A program made the translations under genes and the position numbers. From contig NZ_NFUT01000006.1 in the NCBI RefSeq assembly GCF_002127215.1, positions 1 through 64,000 on the forward strand: 64,000 bases of DNA, written 5' to 3'. This stretch comes from Hydrogenophaga sp. IBVHS2 (GTDB lineage: Bacteria; Pseudomonadota; Gammaproteobacteria; Burkholderiales; Burkholderiaceae_C). Shown here in pieces: positions 24,934 through 36,169 of this stretch (the stretch's first letter is position 1; every line of letters begins with the position of its first letter). A model generated the notes under the pieces. The model worked only from the letters and a program-made list of their open reading frames with translations, was not told where the DNA came from and searched no databases.

Positions 24934-25671
24934 ATGGACCGCATGATCTACACCGCCATGACCGGCGCCAGTGCGGCCCAGTACCGGCAGCAGGTGCTGG
25001 CCAACAACCTGGCCAACGTGTCCACGCCCGGCTTCCGGGCCGAGATGTCCACCTTCCGCGCCGTGCCCATCCGCGGCGATGGCGCCAGCACCCGGGTGTT
25101 CGCGGTGGAGGCCACGGCGACCCATTCCGACCTGCCGGGCAGCGTGAGCCAGACCGGCCGCAACCTGGATGTGGCCGCGCGCGGCAACGCCTACTTTGCG
25201 GTGCAGGGGCTGGACGGCACCGAGGCCTACACCCGCGCCGGCTCGCTGGAGGTCAACCCCGAAGGCACGCTGGTGGGCGCCTCGGGCCTGCCCATGCTCA
25301 GCGACGGCGGGACCATCACCATTCCGGCCAATGCCCGGGTCGACATCGCCGCCGACGGCTCGGTGAGTGCCCGGGTGGGCAACGAGCCGGGCCAGGTGGT
25401 GGGCCGCCTGAAGATGGTGGTGCCCGATGCCGACAACCCAATCCGGCGCAGCGAGGACGGCCTGTTCCGCACCCCGGGCGGCGATCCGCTGCCGGCCAGC
25501 GACGTGGCCCGCCTGCAGGACGGGGCCCTCGAAGGCTCCAACGTGAACCCCATTGAAGCCATGGTCGGGATGATCGCCGTGGCCCGCCAGTTCGAGGTGC
25601 AGATGCGCATGCTGCAGAACGGCGAGAAGAACGACCAGACCGCCAGCCAGCTGCTGAGCCTCAACGGATAA
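24934..25671 (+). CDS. flgF: Flagellar basal-body rod protein FlgF
   Basis: Rod subunit at the proximal-distal junction, 245 residues. It starts [20 protein letters not shown], the FlgF form, and has [17 protein letters not shown] and the C-terminal [21 protein letters not shown] precedes the start. flgG follows after 11 nt. Confidence 0.96.
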   Translation: MDRMIYTAMTGASAAQYRQQVLANNLANVSTPGFRAEMSTFRAVPIRGDGASTRVFAVEATATHSDLPGSVSQTGRNLDVAARGNAYFAVQGLDGTEAYTRAGSLEVNPEGTLVGASGLPMLSDGGTITIPANARVDIAADGSVSARVGNEPGQVVGRLKMVVPDADNPIRRSEDGLFRTPGGDPLPASDVARLQDGALEGSNVNPIEAMVGMIAVARQFEVQMRMLQNGEKNDQTASQLLSLNG

Positions 25672-25682
25672 AGGACACCGCC

Positions 25683-26465
25683 ATGATCAATTCCCTGCTG
25701 ATTTCCAAGACCGGCATGACCGCGCAGCAGACCCAGCTCGACGTCATCTCGAACAACCTGGCCAACGTCTCCACCAACGGCTTCAAGCGGTCCAACGCCG
25801 TCTTCGAAGACCTCATGTACCAGAACCTGCGGCAGGTGGGCGCCAACGCGGACCAGCAGGCCGAGCTGCCCACCGGTCTGCAGATCGGTCTGGGCGTGCG
25901 CACCGTGGCCACCTCGCGCTCGTTCACCCAGGGCAGCCTGCAGCAGTCGGGCAACGCGCTGGACGTGGCCATCAATGGCCAGGGCTTCTTCCAGGTGCAG
26001 ATGCCCGACGGCACCACCGCCTACACCCGCGACGGCTCGTTCCAGCTCAATGCCCAGGGCCAGCTGGTCACCAACAGCGGCTATCCGCTGAGCGCCGGCA
26101 TCACGCTGCCGGCCGACACCACCAGCATCACCATCTCGGGCGACGGCATCGTCAGCGCCAAGCTGCCCGGCACCACCGCGCCGGCCCAGGTGGGCGTGCT
26201 GGAGCTGGCCAACTTCATCAACCCGGCCGGTCTGGAGCCGCTGGGCCAGAACCTCTACCGCGAAAGCGTGGCCTCGGGCAACCCCATCAACGGCAACCCG
26301 GGCACCGCCGGCATGGGCAACCTGATGCAGGGCTTCAATGAAGCCTCCAACGTGAACGTGGTTCAGGAGCTGGTGTCCATGATCCAGACCCAGCGTGCCT
26401 ACGAGATGAACTCCAAGGCCATCCAGACGTCCGACCAGATGCTGCAGCGCCTGAGCCAGCTCTGA
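25683..26465 (+). CDS. flgG: Distal rod protein FlgG
   Basis: Main component of the distal rod, 260 residues, the usual length. It starts [20 protein letters not shown] and contains [17 protein letters not shown], the [12 protein letters not shown] segment and the C-terminus [18 protein letters not shown]. Clearly FlgG rather than FlgF by length and by these motifs. Confidence 0.97.
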   Translation: MINSLLISKTGMTAQQTQLDVISNNLANVSTNGFKRSNAVFEDLMYQNLRQVGANADQQAELPTGLQIGLGVRTVATSRSFTQGSLQQSGNALDVAINGQGFFQVQMPDGTTAYTRDGSFQLNAQGQLVTNSGYPLSAGITLPADTTSITISGDGIVSAKLPGTTAPAQVGVLELANFINPAGLEPLGQNLYRESVASGNPINGNPGTAGMGNLMQGFNEASNVNVVQELVSMIQTQRAYEMNSKAIQTSDQMLQRLSQL

Positions 26466-26486
26466 TCCATCCTGCCGAGGTACCTC

Positions 26487-27155
26487 ATGCAACGCATCGC
26501 TCTTGTGCTCTGTGCCACCGCCCTGCTGGCCGGCTGCGAAACCATGCAACCCAAGGTGGACGTTGCGCCCACCAGGCCGGTGGAATATGCCCAGACGCCG
26601 CAGGCCCAGGGCGTGCCCAGCGGCAGCCTGTTCCGGCCCGCCACCTACCGGCCGGGTTTCGAGGATGCGCGGGCCCGTCTGCCGGGCGACATCGTGACCA
26701 TCCAGATCACCGAGCGGGTGACGGCCAGCCAGAACTCGTCGGCCTCGATCGACCGCAGCGCGGATGTGTCGGCCGGCATCACCGCCTTCCCGTTCCTCAA
26801 GGGCGCCACGCTGGGCAAGCTGGACGTGGGTGCCCAGTCGGAGAACAGCTTCTCCGGCGACGGCAAGAACCAGGCCAACAACACCTTCAACGGCTCCATC
26901 ACCGCCACGGTGCAGGAAGTGCTGCCCAACGGCCACCTGCTGGTGGTGGGCGAGAAGCAGATCGGCGTGAATGCCAACGTGGACGTGATGCGCTTCTCCG
27001 GCACCATCGATCCGCGCACCATCCGCCCGGGCAATGTGGTGGCCTCCACCCAGGTGGCCAATGCCCGCATCGAGTCGCGCAATCGCGGCGCGCAGGGCGA
27101 CGCCATGGTAATTGGCTGGTTGGCGCGGTTCTTTTTGAGCGTTATCCCGTTCTGA
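26487..27155 (+). CDS. flgH: Flagellar L-ring lipoprotein FlgH
   Basis: Forms the outer-membrane bushing of the rod. The 222-residue precursor has a lipoprotein signal peptide with lipobox LLAGC (Cys about residue 17). The family motifs LPGDIVTIQITERVTASQNS and the C-terminal RTIRPGNVVASTQVANARIE are present. It lies between flgG and flgI as usual. Confidence 0.96.
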   Translation: MQRIALVLCATALLAGCETMQPKVDVAPTRPVEYAQTPQAQGVPSGSLFRPATYRPGFEDARARLPGDIVTIQITERVTASQNSSASIDRSADVSAGITAFPFLKGATLGKLDVGAQSENSFSGDGKNQANNTFNGSITATVQEVLPNGHLLVVGEKQIGVNANVDVMRFSGTIDPRTIRPGNVVASTQVANARIESRNRGAQGDAMVIGWLARFFLSVIPF

Positions 27156-27197
27156 TCCCTGCCCACAATGGGGCTGTCTTCCATCGGGTGTACTGAG

Positions 27198-28337
27198 ATG
27201 AATATCGTCCCTCTGCTGCAGAACTTGAGCCGATCTTTCGCGCTGGTGGTGCTCGCCGCCACCGCCGTGGCCACGGCCCTGCCTGCCGCAGCGCAGTCGA
27301 TCCGGGTCAAGGAAATCGCCGCCGTGCAGGGCGTGCGCACCAACCAGCTGACCGGCTACGGCCTGGTGGTCGGCCTGGACGGCACCGGCGACCAGACCAC
27401 CCAGATGCCCTACACCAGCCAGGGCATGGCCAACTACCTGCAGCAGCTGGGCCTGACCCTGCCGCCGGGCGTCAATCCCCAGTTCAAGAACATCGCGGCA
27501 GTACTGGTCACCGCCGAGCTTCCTGCCTTCGCGCAGCCGGGCCAGGCCATCGACGTGACCGTGTCCTCCATGGGCAATGCCAAGTCGCTGCGCGGCGGCA
27601 CCCTGATCGCCACCCCGCTCAAGGGCGCCGACGGCGAAATCTATGCGCTGGCCCAGGGCAACCTGCTGGTGGGCGGCGCCGGCGCCTCGGCCGGCGGCAG
27701 CAAGGTGCAGATCAACCACCTGAGCGCCGGCCGCATCCCGGGCGGCGGTCAGGTCGAGCGGGCGGTGGCCACGCCGTTCGCGCTCGGCGAGACCATCGAC
27801 CTGGGCCTTCAGAGCAACGACTTCACCACCGCCAGCCGCGTCACCGACGCCATCAACAAGGCCTTCGGTGCCGGCACCGCCAGCGCGGTGGACGGCCGCG
27901 TGGTGCGCCTGCGTGCACCGGCCGACCCGAACAGCCGCGTGGCCTTCCTGGCCCGGGTGGAAGACGTGCGCCTGGACGCCGCCATTCCCACCGCCAAGGT
28001 GGTCATCAACTCGCGCACCGGCTCCATCGCCATGAACCAGGCCGTCACCCTGGGCCCGTGCGCCGTGGCCCACGGCAACCTGTCGGTGAGCATCAGCTCC
28101 ACCCCGGTCATCAGCCAGCCCAACCCGCTGTCCAACGGGCAGACGGTGGTCGCCGAGCAGGCCAACATCCAGATCAGCCAGGACAAGGGTTCGCTGATCC
28201 AGATGGGGCCGGCCGCCCAGTTGTCCGACGTGGTCAAGGCGCTCAACAGCCTGGGCGCCACGCCGCAGGACCTGCTGGCCATCCTGCAGGCGATCAAGGC
28301 CTCGGGTGCGCTCAATGCCGAGCTGGAGGTGATCTGA
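27198..28337 (+). CDS. flgI: Flagellar P-ring protein FlgI
   Basis: Periplasmic P-ring subunit in the peptidoglycan layer. I start it at 27198 (MNIVPLLQNLSRSFALVVLA), which gives a normal signal peptide cleaved after AAA; an ATG at 27168 would add 10 residues. The mature start QSIRVKEIAAVQGVRTNQL and the segment GYGLVVGLDGTGDQTTQMPY are characteristic. Length is 379 residues. The stop overlaps the flgJ start. Confidence 0.95.
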   Translation: MNIVPLLQNLSRSFALVVLAATAVATALPAAAQSIRVKEIAAVQGVRTNQLTGYGLVVGLDGTGDQTTQMPYTSQGMANYLQQLGLTLPPGVNPQFKNIAAVLVTAELPAFAQPGQAIDVTVSSMGNAKSLRGGTLIATPLKGADGEIYALAQGNLLVGGAGASAGGSKVQINHLSAGRIPGGGQVERAVATPFALGETIDLGLQSNDFTTASRVTDAINKAFGAGTASAVDGRVVRLRAPADPNSRVAFLARVEDVRLDAAIPTAKVVINSRTGSIAMNQAVTLGPCAVAHGNLSVSISSTPVISQPNPLSNGQTVVAEQANIQISQDKGSLIQMGPAAQLSDVVKALNSLGATPQDLLAILQAIKASGALNAELEVI

Positions 28338-29173
28338 TGCACACCAGCCCGCTCATGCCCTCCGGCCTGGCGGCCGACCCCACCGCGCTCGGTGGCCTGA
28401 AGGCGCTGGCGGGACAGGGGCAGGACCGCGCCGCCCTGAAGGAGGCGGCCAAGCAGTTCGAGTCGCTGTTCATGCGCGAGCTCATCAAGAGCATGCGCGA
28501 GGCGACCCAGAAGTCCGGCATGATGGACAGCGAAGGCGAGAACCTCGGCACCGACCTGCTGGACCAGCAGCTCGCAGTGAGCCTGGCCGGCATGCCCGGT
28601 GGCCTGTCGGAAGCGATCGAGCGGCAGCTCGGCCGGCAGATGCAGGGTGCACAGGCAGCACCGTCCGTGCCCAGCACGGTCGACAAGGTCGGCGGCGGTC
28701 CGCGCCAGGCCGACTTCGTGAGCCGTCACAGCGCGGCAGCCGCCCAGGTGGAGCGCGAGGCCGGCATTCCGGCTGGCTTCATGATCGGCCAGGCCGGCCA
28801 CGAAACCGGCTGGGGCCGCAGCGAGATCCGCCATGCCGACGGCTCACCGTCCTTCAACCTGTTCGGCATCAAGGCCGGCCCGGGATGGAAGGGCAAGGTG
28901 GCCGAGATCACCACCACCGAATACATCAACGGCGAGCCGCGCAAGGTCAAGGCCAAGTTTCGGGCCTACGACAGCTACGCCGACTCCTTCCGCGACTACG
29001 CCCGCCTGATCGGCAACAGCCCGCGCTACGAAGAAGCCATGGCCCAGCGCCACTCGGTGCAGGGCTTTGCCACGGCCCTGCAGCGCGGCGGCTACGCGAC
29101 CGACCCGGCCTACGCCGCCAAGCTCAGCCGGGCCATCAACACCACGCTGAGCCTGCAGCGCGCCCAGGCCTGA
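28337..29173 (+). CDS. flgJ: Flagellar rod-cap protein and muramidase FlgJ
   Basis: Two-domain, 278-residue protein. The N-terminal rod-binding domain (AAKQFESLFMRELIKSMREA) caps the growing rod. The C-terminal glucosaminidase domain opens the peptidoglycan; its presumed catalytic Glu is in MIGQAGHETGWGRSEI (about 155). The dual-domain form is the beta/gamma type. The ATG shares one base with the flgI stop. Confidence 0.95.
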   Translation: MHTSPLMPSGLAADPTALGGLKALAGQGQDRAALKEAAKQFESLFMRELIKSMREATQKSGMMDSEGENLGTDLLDQQLAVSLAGMPGGLSEAIERQLGRQMQGAQAAPSVPSTVDKVGGGPRQADFVSRHSAAAAQVEREAGIPAGFMIGQAGHETGWGRSEIRHADGSPSFNLFGIKAGPGWKGKVAEITTTEYINGEPRKVKAKFRAYDSYADSFRDYARLIGNSPRYEEAMAQRHSVQGFATALQRGGYATDPAYAAKLSRAINTTLSLQRAQA

Positions 29174-29198
29174 GCCCACCGGCACCCGCGAGACCATC

Positions 29199-31115
29199 AT
29201 GTCCTCCCTCAACATCGCCACCCGCGCGCTCAATGCCAACCTGGCGGCCCTGCAGGTCATCGGCCACAACATTGCCAACGTCAACACCGAGGGCTACTCG
29301 CGCCAGAACATCCAGCTGCAGAGCTCGGGCTACCAGGCCATGGGCAGCGGCTTCTTCGGCAAGGGCGTGGAGATCGCCACGGTGGAGCGCACCCACAGCG
29401 CCTACCTCACCAGCGAGGCGCGGGCCACCAGCTCCACGGCGGCCGCCGACAGCGTGCGCCTGGCCCGTCTGCAGCAGCTCGAATCGGCCTTCCCCATGGG
29501 CGAGAACGGCCTGGGCACGGCCCTCAACAGCATGCTCAATGCCTGGAACGACGTGACCTCGGCGCCCAGCAACCTGACCGCCCGGGTGGTGACCATTGCC
29601 CGCGCCGACGAATTCGCCAGCCGCCTGCGCAACACCGCCGGCCAGCTCGACCTGCTCAAGCAGGGTACCGAGCTGCAGGTGCAGACCACGGTGGATTCGG
29701 TCAACCGGCTGGCCAAGGACCTGGCGGCGGTCAACCAGCGCATCATCGAGAACGCCGGTGGTGCCCACACCCCCAACGACCTGCTCGATTCGCGCGACCA
29801 GCTGCTGGCCCAGATGAGCAAGCTGGTGAAGATCGCCACCGTGCCGGGCGAGAGCGGCACGGTCAATGTGTTCGTGGGCGGCAGCCAGCCCCTGGTGCTG
29901 GGTGCGCAGCCGGCGCAGCTCGCCGTCACCCGCGACCCGGTGGACACCTCGCGCATCCAGGTGTCGTTCAAGCAGGGCAACACCGAGACGGACCTCAGCC
30001 TGGCCGCCCTGGGCGGCGGCGAACTGGCCGGCATGGTGCGCTTCCTGAATGAAGACCTGGCGGCAGCGCAGAACCAGATCGGCCGCATGGCCCTGGCCAC
30101 CGCCACCATCGTCAACAGCCAGCATGCCCTGGGCGTGGACCTCACCGGTCAGCCTGGCCAGCCCTTTTTTGCACCCACCCCGCCGATCGCGGCCATCGCC
30201 GCGCCGGCCAACACCGGCACCGCGGCCTTCAGCGTGACCGTCACCGACCCCACGGCGCTCAAGGCCTCCGATTACGACATCCGCGCCGAGGCCGGCGGCC
30301 TGCGCATCGTGCGCCTGTCCGACAACACCACGACCCCGCCGCTCGGCAACCCGCCGCTGGCCACCGCTGCGCTGCCTCTGGAGGTGGACGGCCTGACCTT
30401 CACCCTGGACAGCGGTGCGCTGGGGGCCAACGACCGTTTCCGGGCCCGCCCCTTCGAGGGGGCCGCGCGCAACATCCAGGTGGCCATCGGCGCACCCGAC
30501 AAGCTGGCCGCCGCCAGCCCGGTGGCGGTGACACCCGGCACCACCAACAGCGGCAGTCTGGCGGTGGAGAGCCTGTATGCCACCGCGGCCGATGCCAACC
30601 TCACCAGCCCGGTCACCATCACCTTCGGCGCCGCCGGCACCTACACCCTGAGCGGCGCCAGCATCACCAACCCGGCCACGGTCTACAACTACGCGCCCGG
30701 CGAGTCCATTCAGGTCAATGGCTGGAGCCTGACCCTGCGCGGCGCCCCCACCGCCGGCGACACCTTTGCGGTGCAGGCATCGCCGGCCAACGGCCTGGCC
30801 CAGAACGCCGGCAATGCCAGCGCCGTGCTGGCCCTGCGCGACCTGGCCACCTTCGACGGCGTGTCGCTGGCCGACGGCTACGTCAGCCTGTTCTCCGACA
30901 TCGGCACCCGGGTGCAGGGCGCCCAGTTCGCGGCCGAGTTCTCGGGCAATGTGGCCGCCACCGCCGAGGCCGCGCGGGCCGGTGTGGCCGGCGTCAACCT
31001 CGACGAGGAAGCCGCCCGGCTGCTGCAGTTCCAGCAGGCCTATCAGGCGTCGGCCAAGTTCCTGCAGATCGCGCAGAGCACCTTCGACAGCCTGCTGCAG
31101 ACCGTCGGCCGCTGA
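29199..31115 (+). CDS. flgK: Hook-filament junction protein FlgK
   Basis: First junction protein between hook and filament, 638 residues. The start SLNIATRALNANLAALQVIG and HNIANVNTEGYSRQNIQLQ are typical. The C-terminus GVNLDEEAARLLQFQQAYQ is the FlgK signature. The middle is a large Ala/Thr-rich variable region. Confidence 0.96.
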   Translation: MSSLNIATRALNANLAALQVIGHNIANVNTEGYSRQNIQLQSSGYQAMGSGFFGKGVEIATVERTHSAYLTSEARATSSTAAADSVRLARLQQLESAFPMGENGLGTALNSMLNAWNDVTSAPSNLTARVVTIARADEFASRLRNTAGQLDLLKQGTELQVQTTVDSVNRLAKDLAAVNQRIIENAGGAHTPNDLLDSRDQLLAQMSKLVKIATVPGESGTVNVFVGGSQPLVLGAQPAQLAVTRDPVDTSRIQVSFKQGNTETDLSLAALGGGELAGMVRFLNEDLAAAQNQIGRMALATATIVNSQHALGVDLTGQPGQPFFAPTPPIAAIAAPANTGTAAFSVTVTDPTALKASDYDIRAEAGGLRIVRLSDNTTTPPLGNPPLATAALPLEVDGLTFTLDSGALGANDRFRARPFEGAARNIQVAIGAPDKLAAASPVAVTPGTTNSGSLAVESLYATAADANLTSPVTITFGAAGTYTLSGASITNPATVYNYAPGESIQVNGWSLTLRGAPTAGDTFAVQASPANGLAQNAGNASAVLALRDLATFDGVSLADGYVSLFSDIGTRVQGAQFAAEFSGNVAATAEAARAGVAGVNLDEEAARLLQFQQAYQASAKFLQIAQSTFDSLLQTVGR

Positions 31116-31142
31116 GCCGTCTGAGTTCCCGGGGAGACCTTC

Positions 31143-32363
31143 ATGCGCATCGCCACCGCCAACAACTACGACAGCACCATCAAGGTCCTGGCCGATCGCC
31201 AGGCCCAGCTCGCCCAGCAGCAGGAACGCCTGGCCACCGGCAAGCGGGTGCTGCGCGCCAGCGACGACCCGGTCTCGGCCACGCTGTCCGAAGCGGCCCG
31301 CAACCGCCTGGCCCGTGCCGAAGCCGACCAGCGCGCCCTGGAGGCCTCGCGCACCAGCCTGCAGCAGGCCGAGAGCGGTCTGGCCGAATCGGGCGAGCTG
31401 ATCCAGCGGGTGCGGGACCTGCTGGTCACCGCCGGCAACGCCGCCTTCACCGACAGCGAACGCGAGGACGTGGCCCGCCAGCTCGAGGGCCTGCGCGAAC
31501 AGATGATCGCCGTGGCCAACCGCACCGACAGCGCCGGCCGCACCCTGTTCGGAGGCCTGGGTGGCGCGGCCACCCCGTTCGTGGACCTCTACACCCCCAG
31601 CGGCAACGGCGTGACCTTCAATGGCCAGCGGGGCCAGGCGGCGGCCGGCAACACCGCGCTGCCGCAGGCCCTGGACGGCGAATCCATCTGGATGCAGGTG
31701 CCGCAGGGCAACGGCCGCTTCGTGGTCACCCTGCCCAACAGCAACACCGGTGCGGCCAGCACCAGCATGGGCGAGGTGATCGACCCGGCCAGCTACACCG
31801 GCGGCGACTACCGCATCAGCTTCAACCAGGTGGCCGGCCAGATGCAGTACACGGTGATCGACGTCACCAACGGCAACACGCCGCTGGCGAGTCACACCGG
31901 TGTGCCTTACGAGCCGGGCAAGGCCGTACAGTTCGGCGGCATGAGCTTCACCATCAACGGCCAGCCGGCCAGCGGCGATGCCATCGACATCGAGGGCTCG
32001 CCGGCGCGTTCCGACATCTTCTCCATCGTGCAGAACGCGGTGGAGGCCCTGCGCTACGACGGTGCCAACGAATCGGCCCACCGCAACCAGGAACTGGCCC
32101 GCGCCATGACCGAGGTCGATGCCAGCCACGACCGGGTGCTGCTGGCGCGCGGACGCGTGGGTGAACTGCTCAACCGCGCCGACTCGCTGGGCAGCCTCCT
32201 CGAGGGCCGGGCGTTCGATCACAAGGCCGAAGATTCCCGCCTGACCGACATCGACCTGGTCAAGGGCATCTCGGATTTCCAGACCCAGCAGCAGGGCCTG
32301 GAAGCCGCCATCAAGAGCTATGCCCAGGTGCAGAAGCTCTCCCTGTTCTCGATGATCGGCTGA
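31143..32363 (+). CDS. flgL: Hook-filament junction protein FlgL
   Basis: Second junction protein, 406 residues. It has the flagellin-like N-terminus RIATANNYDSTIKVLADRQ, LATGKRVLRASDDPVSATL, and a flagellin-like C-terminal helix (LEAAIKSYAQVQKLSLFSM). GGGGAGACC lies upstream. Last structural gene of the operon. Confidence 0.95.
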   Translation: MRIATANNYDSTIKVLADRQAQLAQQQERLATGKRVLRASDDPVSATLSEAARNRLARAEADQRALEASRTSLQQAESGLAESGELIQRVRDLLVTAGNAAFTDSEREDVARQLEGLREQMIAVANRTDSAGRTLFGGLGGAATPFVDLYTPSGNGVTFNGQRGQAAAGNTALPQALDGESIWMQVPQGNGRFVVTLPNSNTGAASTSMGEVIDPASYTGGDYRISFNQVAGQMQYTVIDVTNGNTPLASHTGVPYEPGKAVQFGGMSFTINGQPASGDAIDIEGSPARSDIFSIVQNAVEALRYDGANESAHRNQELARAMTEVDASHDRVLLARGRVGELLNRADSLGSLLEGRAFDHKAEDSRLTDIDLVKGISDFQTQQQGLEAAIKSYAQVQKLSLFSMIG

Positions 32364-32364
32364 G

Positions 32365-33609
32365 GTGTCCGTGCTCAACACCCAGTCGGTCCTCGACAGC
32401 CTGGCCCTGGCCTACGAGCCGGTGTGGGCGCCCGACCGCCATCTGGTGGCGGCCCGCCTGCACCTGCACCCGGTCACGCCCACCGGGGTGGATGCGGCCC
32501 ACTTCATGGAGCTGCTGGGCGAGCACTGGCCGGAAGAAGCGCCCACGCTCATCCTGTCCATCGCATCACCCCGCCTGCTGCTGCAGACCCTGGCGGTCGA
32601 TCCGGTGCACAACACCTGCATCGAGGTGCCGGCCGACCTGTTTGCCCGGGCCGACACCGCGGCCCGTCTGACCATTGCGGTGCGGCGTGGCCACCGGCTG
32701 GTCTGCCGCACGCCTCTGGCCGGTGTGCACGGCCCCGGCATGGACAGCATCGATGCCCGTCCGCTGGTGCAGCTCTCGGCCGAAGAGGCCCATCGCCTGA
32801 CCGCGCCGGTGCCGCCGGGCCGCACGCCGCCGCAGCTGCCGCCGGGTCTGATCGTCGGCGGTGCCGACACCCGCAGCCTGCTGCGCCACCTGCTCGAGGA
32901 ACAGTCGGTGCACGGCGTGCTGGGCTGGCCGGAAGACGACGTGCTGGCCGCGCACAAACACCACCCGATCAGCTACGACCGCGACATCCTGCATGCCGTG
33001 CTGCAGGCCATCGACGACGACGACTGCTCGGTCGAGCGCCTGGAGCGGCTGGTGCGACAGGACGCGGTGCTGGTCTACCGGCTGCTGCTGCTGGTCAACT
33101 CCGCTGCCTACGGCAACCGCCGCGAGATCAGTTCGCTGCGCCACGCCTTGATGATGCTGGGCTTTCGCGAACTGGGCCGCTGGGTGACCGAACAGATCAC
33201 CGAGGTCGAGCCCGACCCCGACCTGCACCCGGTGCGTCTGGCCATGGTGATGCGGGCGCGCCTGGCCCAGCACCTGCTCATGACCGGATCGGACGACACC
33301 CTGCGGGCCGAGGTCTATGCCACCGCGCTCATGGGTGAACTCGGCCGGCTGCTGCACCAGCCGCTGGCCACGTTGCTCAACAAGCTGCCGCTGCCGGGCC
33401 GCATCTTCGATGCACTGCTGCGCCGCGACGGCCCGTACTTCCCGCTGGTGGACACCGCCCGTGCGATGGGCCAGCCCGCCGACATCGCCCGCCTGCCTCT
33501 GGTCTGCCGGGTGCACGACATCTCGCTGGAGACCGCCAACCGCAGCCTGCTGCGCATGCTGGCCACCAGCCACAGCCACGCCGGGCGGCGCTCGGAGCGC
33601 ATGACCTGA
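32365..33609 (+). CDS. HDOD-domain signalling protein
   Basis: Output-type protein of unknown specific role, 414 residues. The C-terminal half (about 205-400) is an HDOD domain ([40 protein letters not shown]). The N-terminal half sits where related proteins carry an EAL domain, but I see no EAL catalytic motif, so it looks degenerate. The start is GTG: 32365 is 1 nt after the flgL stop, but a second GTG at 32371 has better spacing from TGAGG. Co-transcription with flgKL suggests a role in motility signalling. Confidence 0.82.
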   Translation: MSVLNTQSVLDSLALAYEPVWAPDRHLVAARLHLHPVTPTGVDAAHFMELLGEHWPEEAPTLILSIASPRLLLQTLAVDPVHNTCIEVPADLFARADTAARLTIAVRRGHRLVCRTPLAGVHGPGMDSIDARPLVQLSAEEAHRLTAPVPPGRTPPQLPPGLIVGGADTRSLLRHLLEEQSVHGVLGWPEDDVLAAHKHHPISYDRDILHAVLQAIDDDDCSVERLERLVRQDAVLVYRLLLLVNSAAYGNRREISSLRHALMMLGFRELGRWVTEQITEVEPDPDLHPVRLAMVMRARLAQHLLMTGSDDTLRAEVYATALMGELGRLLHQPLATLLNKLPLPGRIFDALLRRDGPYFPLVDTARAMGQPADIARLPLVCRVHDISLETANRSLLRMLATSHSHAGRRSERMT

Positions 33610-33647
33610 GCCGGGTCGTGCCGCGGGCCAGCGGTACGATCGGCACC

Positions 33648-34376
33648 ATGGCAAACGTTTCCTCTTCGCCGCCGGTGCATCGGCGCGCCCTGGTCCTGTT
33701 CTCCGGCGGCCAGGATTCCACCACCTGCCTGGCCCACGCGCTGGCGCGTTTCGAACACGTCGAGACCCTGGGTTTCGACTATGGCCAGCGCCACCATGTG
33801 GAGCTGCAGGCCCGCCTGAACGTGCTGCGCGAGCTGCGCCAACGCTTTCCGCAGTGGGCGCAGCGCCTGGGCGACGACCATGTGCTCGACCTGGCCGTGC
33901 TGGGCGCGGTGTCCGACACCTCGCTCACCCGCGACATGGCCTTCCGCATGGAGGCCAGCGGCCTGCCCAACACCTTCGTGCCGGGCCGCAACCTGCTGTT
34001 CCTGACGCTGGCCGCTGCGCTGGCCTACCGGCGCGGCATGACGGTGCTGGTGACCGGCGTGTGCGAGACCGATTTTTCCGGCTACCCCGACTGCCGCGAC
34101 GACACCATGAAGGCCCTGCAGGTCGCGCTCACCCTGGGCATGGACCATCGGTTCCTGATCGACACACCGCTCATGTGGATCGACAAGGCCGACACCTGGC
34201 GCATGGCCGAGCAGCTGGGCGGCCAGGCGCTGGTGGACCTGATCGTGGAGCACAGCCACACCTGCTACCTGGGTGACCGCAGCCACCGCCACGCCTGGGG
34301 CTGGGGCTGCGGCAGCTGCCCGGCCTGCGAGCTGCGGGCCCGGGGCTGGGCGGCTTACGCCGACGCCACCCGGTAA
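33648..34376 (+). CDS. queC: 7-cyano-7-deazaguanine synthase QueC
   Basis: Makes preQ0, the queuosine precursor, from carboxy-deazaguanine using ATP and ammonia. The 242-residue protein has the PP-loop [13 protein letters not shown] near residue 19 and the zinc-binding C-terminus [14 protein letters not shown] prefer the ATG at 33648, since the next upstream frame start adds only non-conserved residues. No Shine-Dalgarno is visible and TACGAT ends 7 nt upstream, so the message may be leaderless. Its last 22 nt overlap the convergent ABC transporter gene. Confidence 0.94.
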   Translation: MANVSSSPPVHRRALVLFSGGQDSTTCLAHALARFEHVETLGFDYGQRHHVELQARLNVLRELRQRFPQWAQRLGDDHVLDLAVLGAVSDTSLTRDMAFRMEASGLPNTFVPGRNLLFLTLAAALAYRRGMTVLVTGVCETDFSGYPDCRDDTMKALQVALTLGMDHRFLIDTPLMWIDKADTWRMAEQLGGQALVDLIVEHSHTCYLGDRSHRHAWGWGCGSCPACELRARGWAAYADATR

Positions 34377-36163
34377 CGCGGCGAGCCCTCGGCGCCGTCA
34401 CCCGGCACCAGCGTCCACTGCCGGTTGTGGAAAGCGGCCACGGCGGGCCGGTGGGCGATCGATATCAGGGCCCCGTTCTGCGCCTGCACCAGGGCCTGCA
34501 GCCGTTCGTACAGCGCGGCCTCGGCGGCCGGATCGAGCGCGCTGGTGGCTTCGTCCACGAACAGCCAGCGCGGCTGCTTGAGCAGGGCCCGTGCGGCGGC
34601 CAGGCGCTGCTGCTCTCCGCCCGAAAGCTTCTGGCCCCAGCTGTCCACCTCGTCCAGCCGGCTGCCCAGCTCGGGCAGCAGGGCCTCGGTCAGGGCCTGC
34701 TGCAGCTGGGCATCGGTGTAGCGCTCGGCCGGCTCGGGGTAGGCCAGGGCATCGCGCAGCGGGCCGGTGGGGAAGTAGGGCCGCTGCGGCAGGAACATGG
34801 CCCGCGTTGCAAAGTCGGCCGGCAGGCGCAACTGCCGCTGTGCCCAGGGCCAGATGCCGGCCAGCCCCCGGAACAGGGTGGACTTGCCGCTGCCCGAAGG
34901 GCCTTGCAGCAGCACCCGGTCACCCGGTGACAGGCTCAGCCCGGCCACGCCCAGCAGCGCCACGCCACCGGGCAAGGCCAGGTCCATGCGGTCCACCGCC
35001 AGGGTGTCGTCGGCCGGGCCGGATGCCGGCGCGGTGTCGCCATCCCCGGTCTGCAGGGCCTGGAAGCTTTCCTCGAAGCTGGTGATGCGGTCGGTGGTGG
35101 CGCGCCAGGCCGCCAGGCTGCTGTAGTTGTCCACGAACCACGAAAGCGCGTCCTGCACCCGGCCGAAGGCCGAGGCGATCTGGATGAGTTCACCGAGCTG
35201 GATGGCGCCGCTGAAGAAGCGCGGTGCCGCCACGATGAAGGGGAACACCACGGCGGCCTGACCAAAGCCCACGGTGAACCAGGTCAGCCGCTTCTGGGCA
35301 TTGATGAGCTGCAGGTAGTTGCCCAGCACCGACTGGAAGCGCTGGCCCAGGTGGCGACGCTCCACCGGCTCGCCCTTGTCGAGCGCGATGGATTCGCTGT
35401 ACTCGCGCACCCGCACCAGGTGGTGGCGGAAGTCGGCCTCGAAGCGCTGCTGGCGGAAGTTCAGGCCGATCTGCGGCCGGCCGATGTAGTGGGTGATGAC
35501 GCTGCCGGCCACGCAATACACCACCGCCATCCAGACCATGAAGCCGGGGATGTCCCAGCTCTGCCCGTTGAAGTGGAAGGCGAAGCTGCCCGAGAGCGAC
35601 CACAGGATGCCCACGAAGCTCACCAGCGTGACCACCGCATTGAGCAGGCCCATGGACAGGCTCACCGAGTAGCTGGTGAACAGGTTCATGTCTTCGGCGA
35701 TGCGCTGGTCCGGGTTGTCGGGCGGGGCATCGGTGCCGCGCGCGTGACGCTGGAGTTCGAGCTGGTAGAAGCGCTGCTGGGTGAGCCAGCGGTCCAGGTA
35801 GTGGCCGGTCATCCAGGCGCGCCAGCGCATTTCCAGCAGCTGGGTCAGGTAGAAGCGGTAGACCGCGATCAGGATGAAGCCGAAGGCCAGGTACGTGAAG
35901 CGGCCCAGCTCGCGCCAGAAGACCTCGGCGTCCTTGTTCTGCAGCGCGTCGTAGAACACCCGGTTCCATTCGTTGATCTGCACCAGCATGTAGACCGCAC
36001 CCAGGTTGAGCGCCACGATGGCCGCCAGCAGGCCCCGGGCCTTCCACTTTTCCTCGGAGCTGAAATAGGGGGCGGTGAGGCGGGCCACCTTGCCGGCGAA
36101 TTCGCGGAACGCGCGCCAGCGCGACAACTTCACGGGCGGTGCAACAGGCATCTCGGCAGTCAT
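34355..36163 (-). CDS. SbmA/BacA-like ABC transporter, fused permease and ATPase
   Basis: Inner-membrane ABC half-transporter, 602 residues. The N-terminal part (about 25-330) has several membrane helices and resembles the SbmA/BacA family ([35 protein letters not shown]). The C-terminal ATPase has Walker [12 protein letters not shown] (about 425), signature [16 protein letters not shown] and Walker [14 protein letters not shown]. Family members import peptides, cobalamin or related cargo; the substrate here is unknown. It is 6 nt downstream of the nucleotidase gene. Confidence 0.88.
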   Translation of the reverse strand: MTAEMPVAPPVKLSRWRAFREFAGKVARLTAPYFSSEEKWKARGLLAAIVALNLGAVYMLVQINEWNRVFYDALQNKDAEVFWRELGRFTYLAFGFILIAVYRFYLTQLLEMRWRAWMTGHYLDRWLTQQRFYQLELQRHARGTDAPPDNPDQRIAEDMNLFTSYSVSLSMGLLNAVVTLVSFVGILWSLSGSFAFHFNGQSWDIPGFMVWMAVVYCVAGSVITHYIGRPQIGLNFRQQRFEADFRHHLVRVREYSESIALDKGEPVERRHLGQRFQSVLGNYLQLINAQKRLTWFTVGFGQAAVVFPFIVAAPRFFSGAIQLGELIQIASAFGRVQDALSWFVDNYSSLAAWRATTDRITSFEESFQALQTGDGDTAPASGPADDTLAVDRMDLALPGGVALLGVAGLSLSPGDRVLLQGPSGSGKSTLFRGLAGIWPWAQRQLRLPADFATRAMFLPQRPYFPTGPLRDALAYPEPAERYTDAQLQQALTEALLPELGSRLDEVDSWGQKLSGGEQQRLAAARALLKQPRWLFVDEATSALDPAAEAALYERLQALVQAQNGALISIAHRPAVAAFHNRQWTLVPGDGAEGSPRYRVASA

Positions 36164-36169
36164 GGGACC

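Noticed and set aside
29136..32381. Long minus-strand open frame opposite flgK and flgL.
   Set aside because: Low-complexity Gly/His/Gln-rich translation and complete overlap with two clear flagellar genes.
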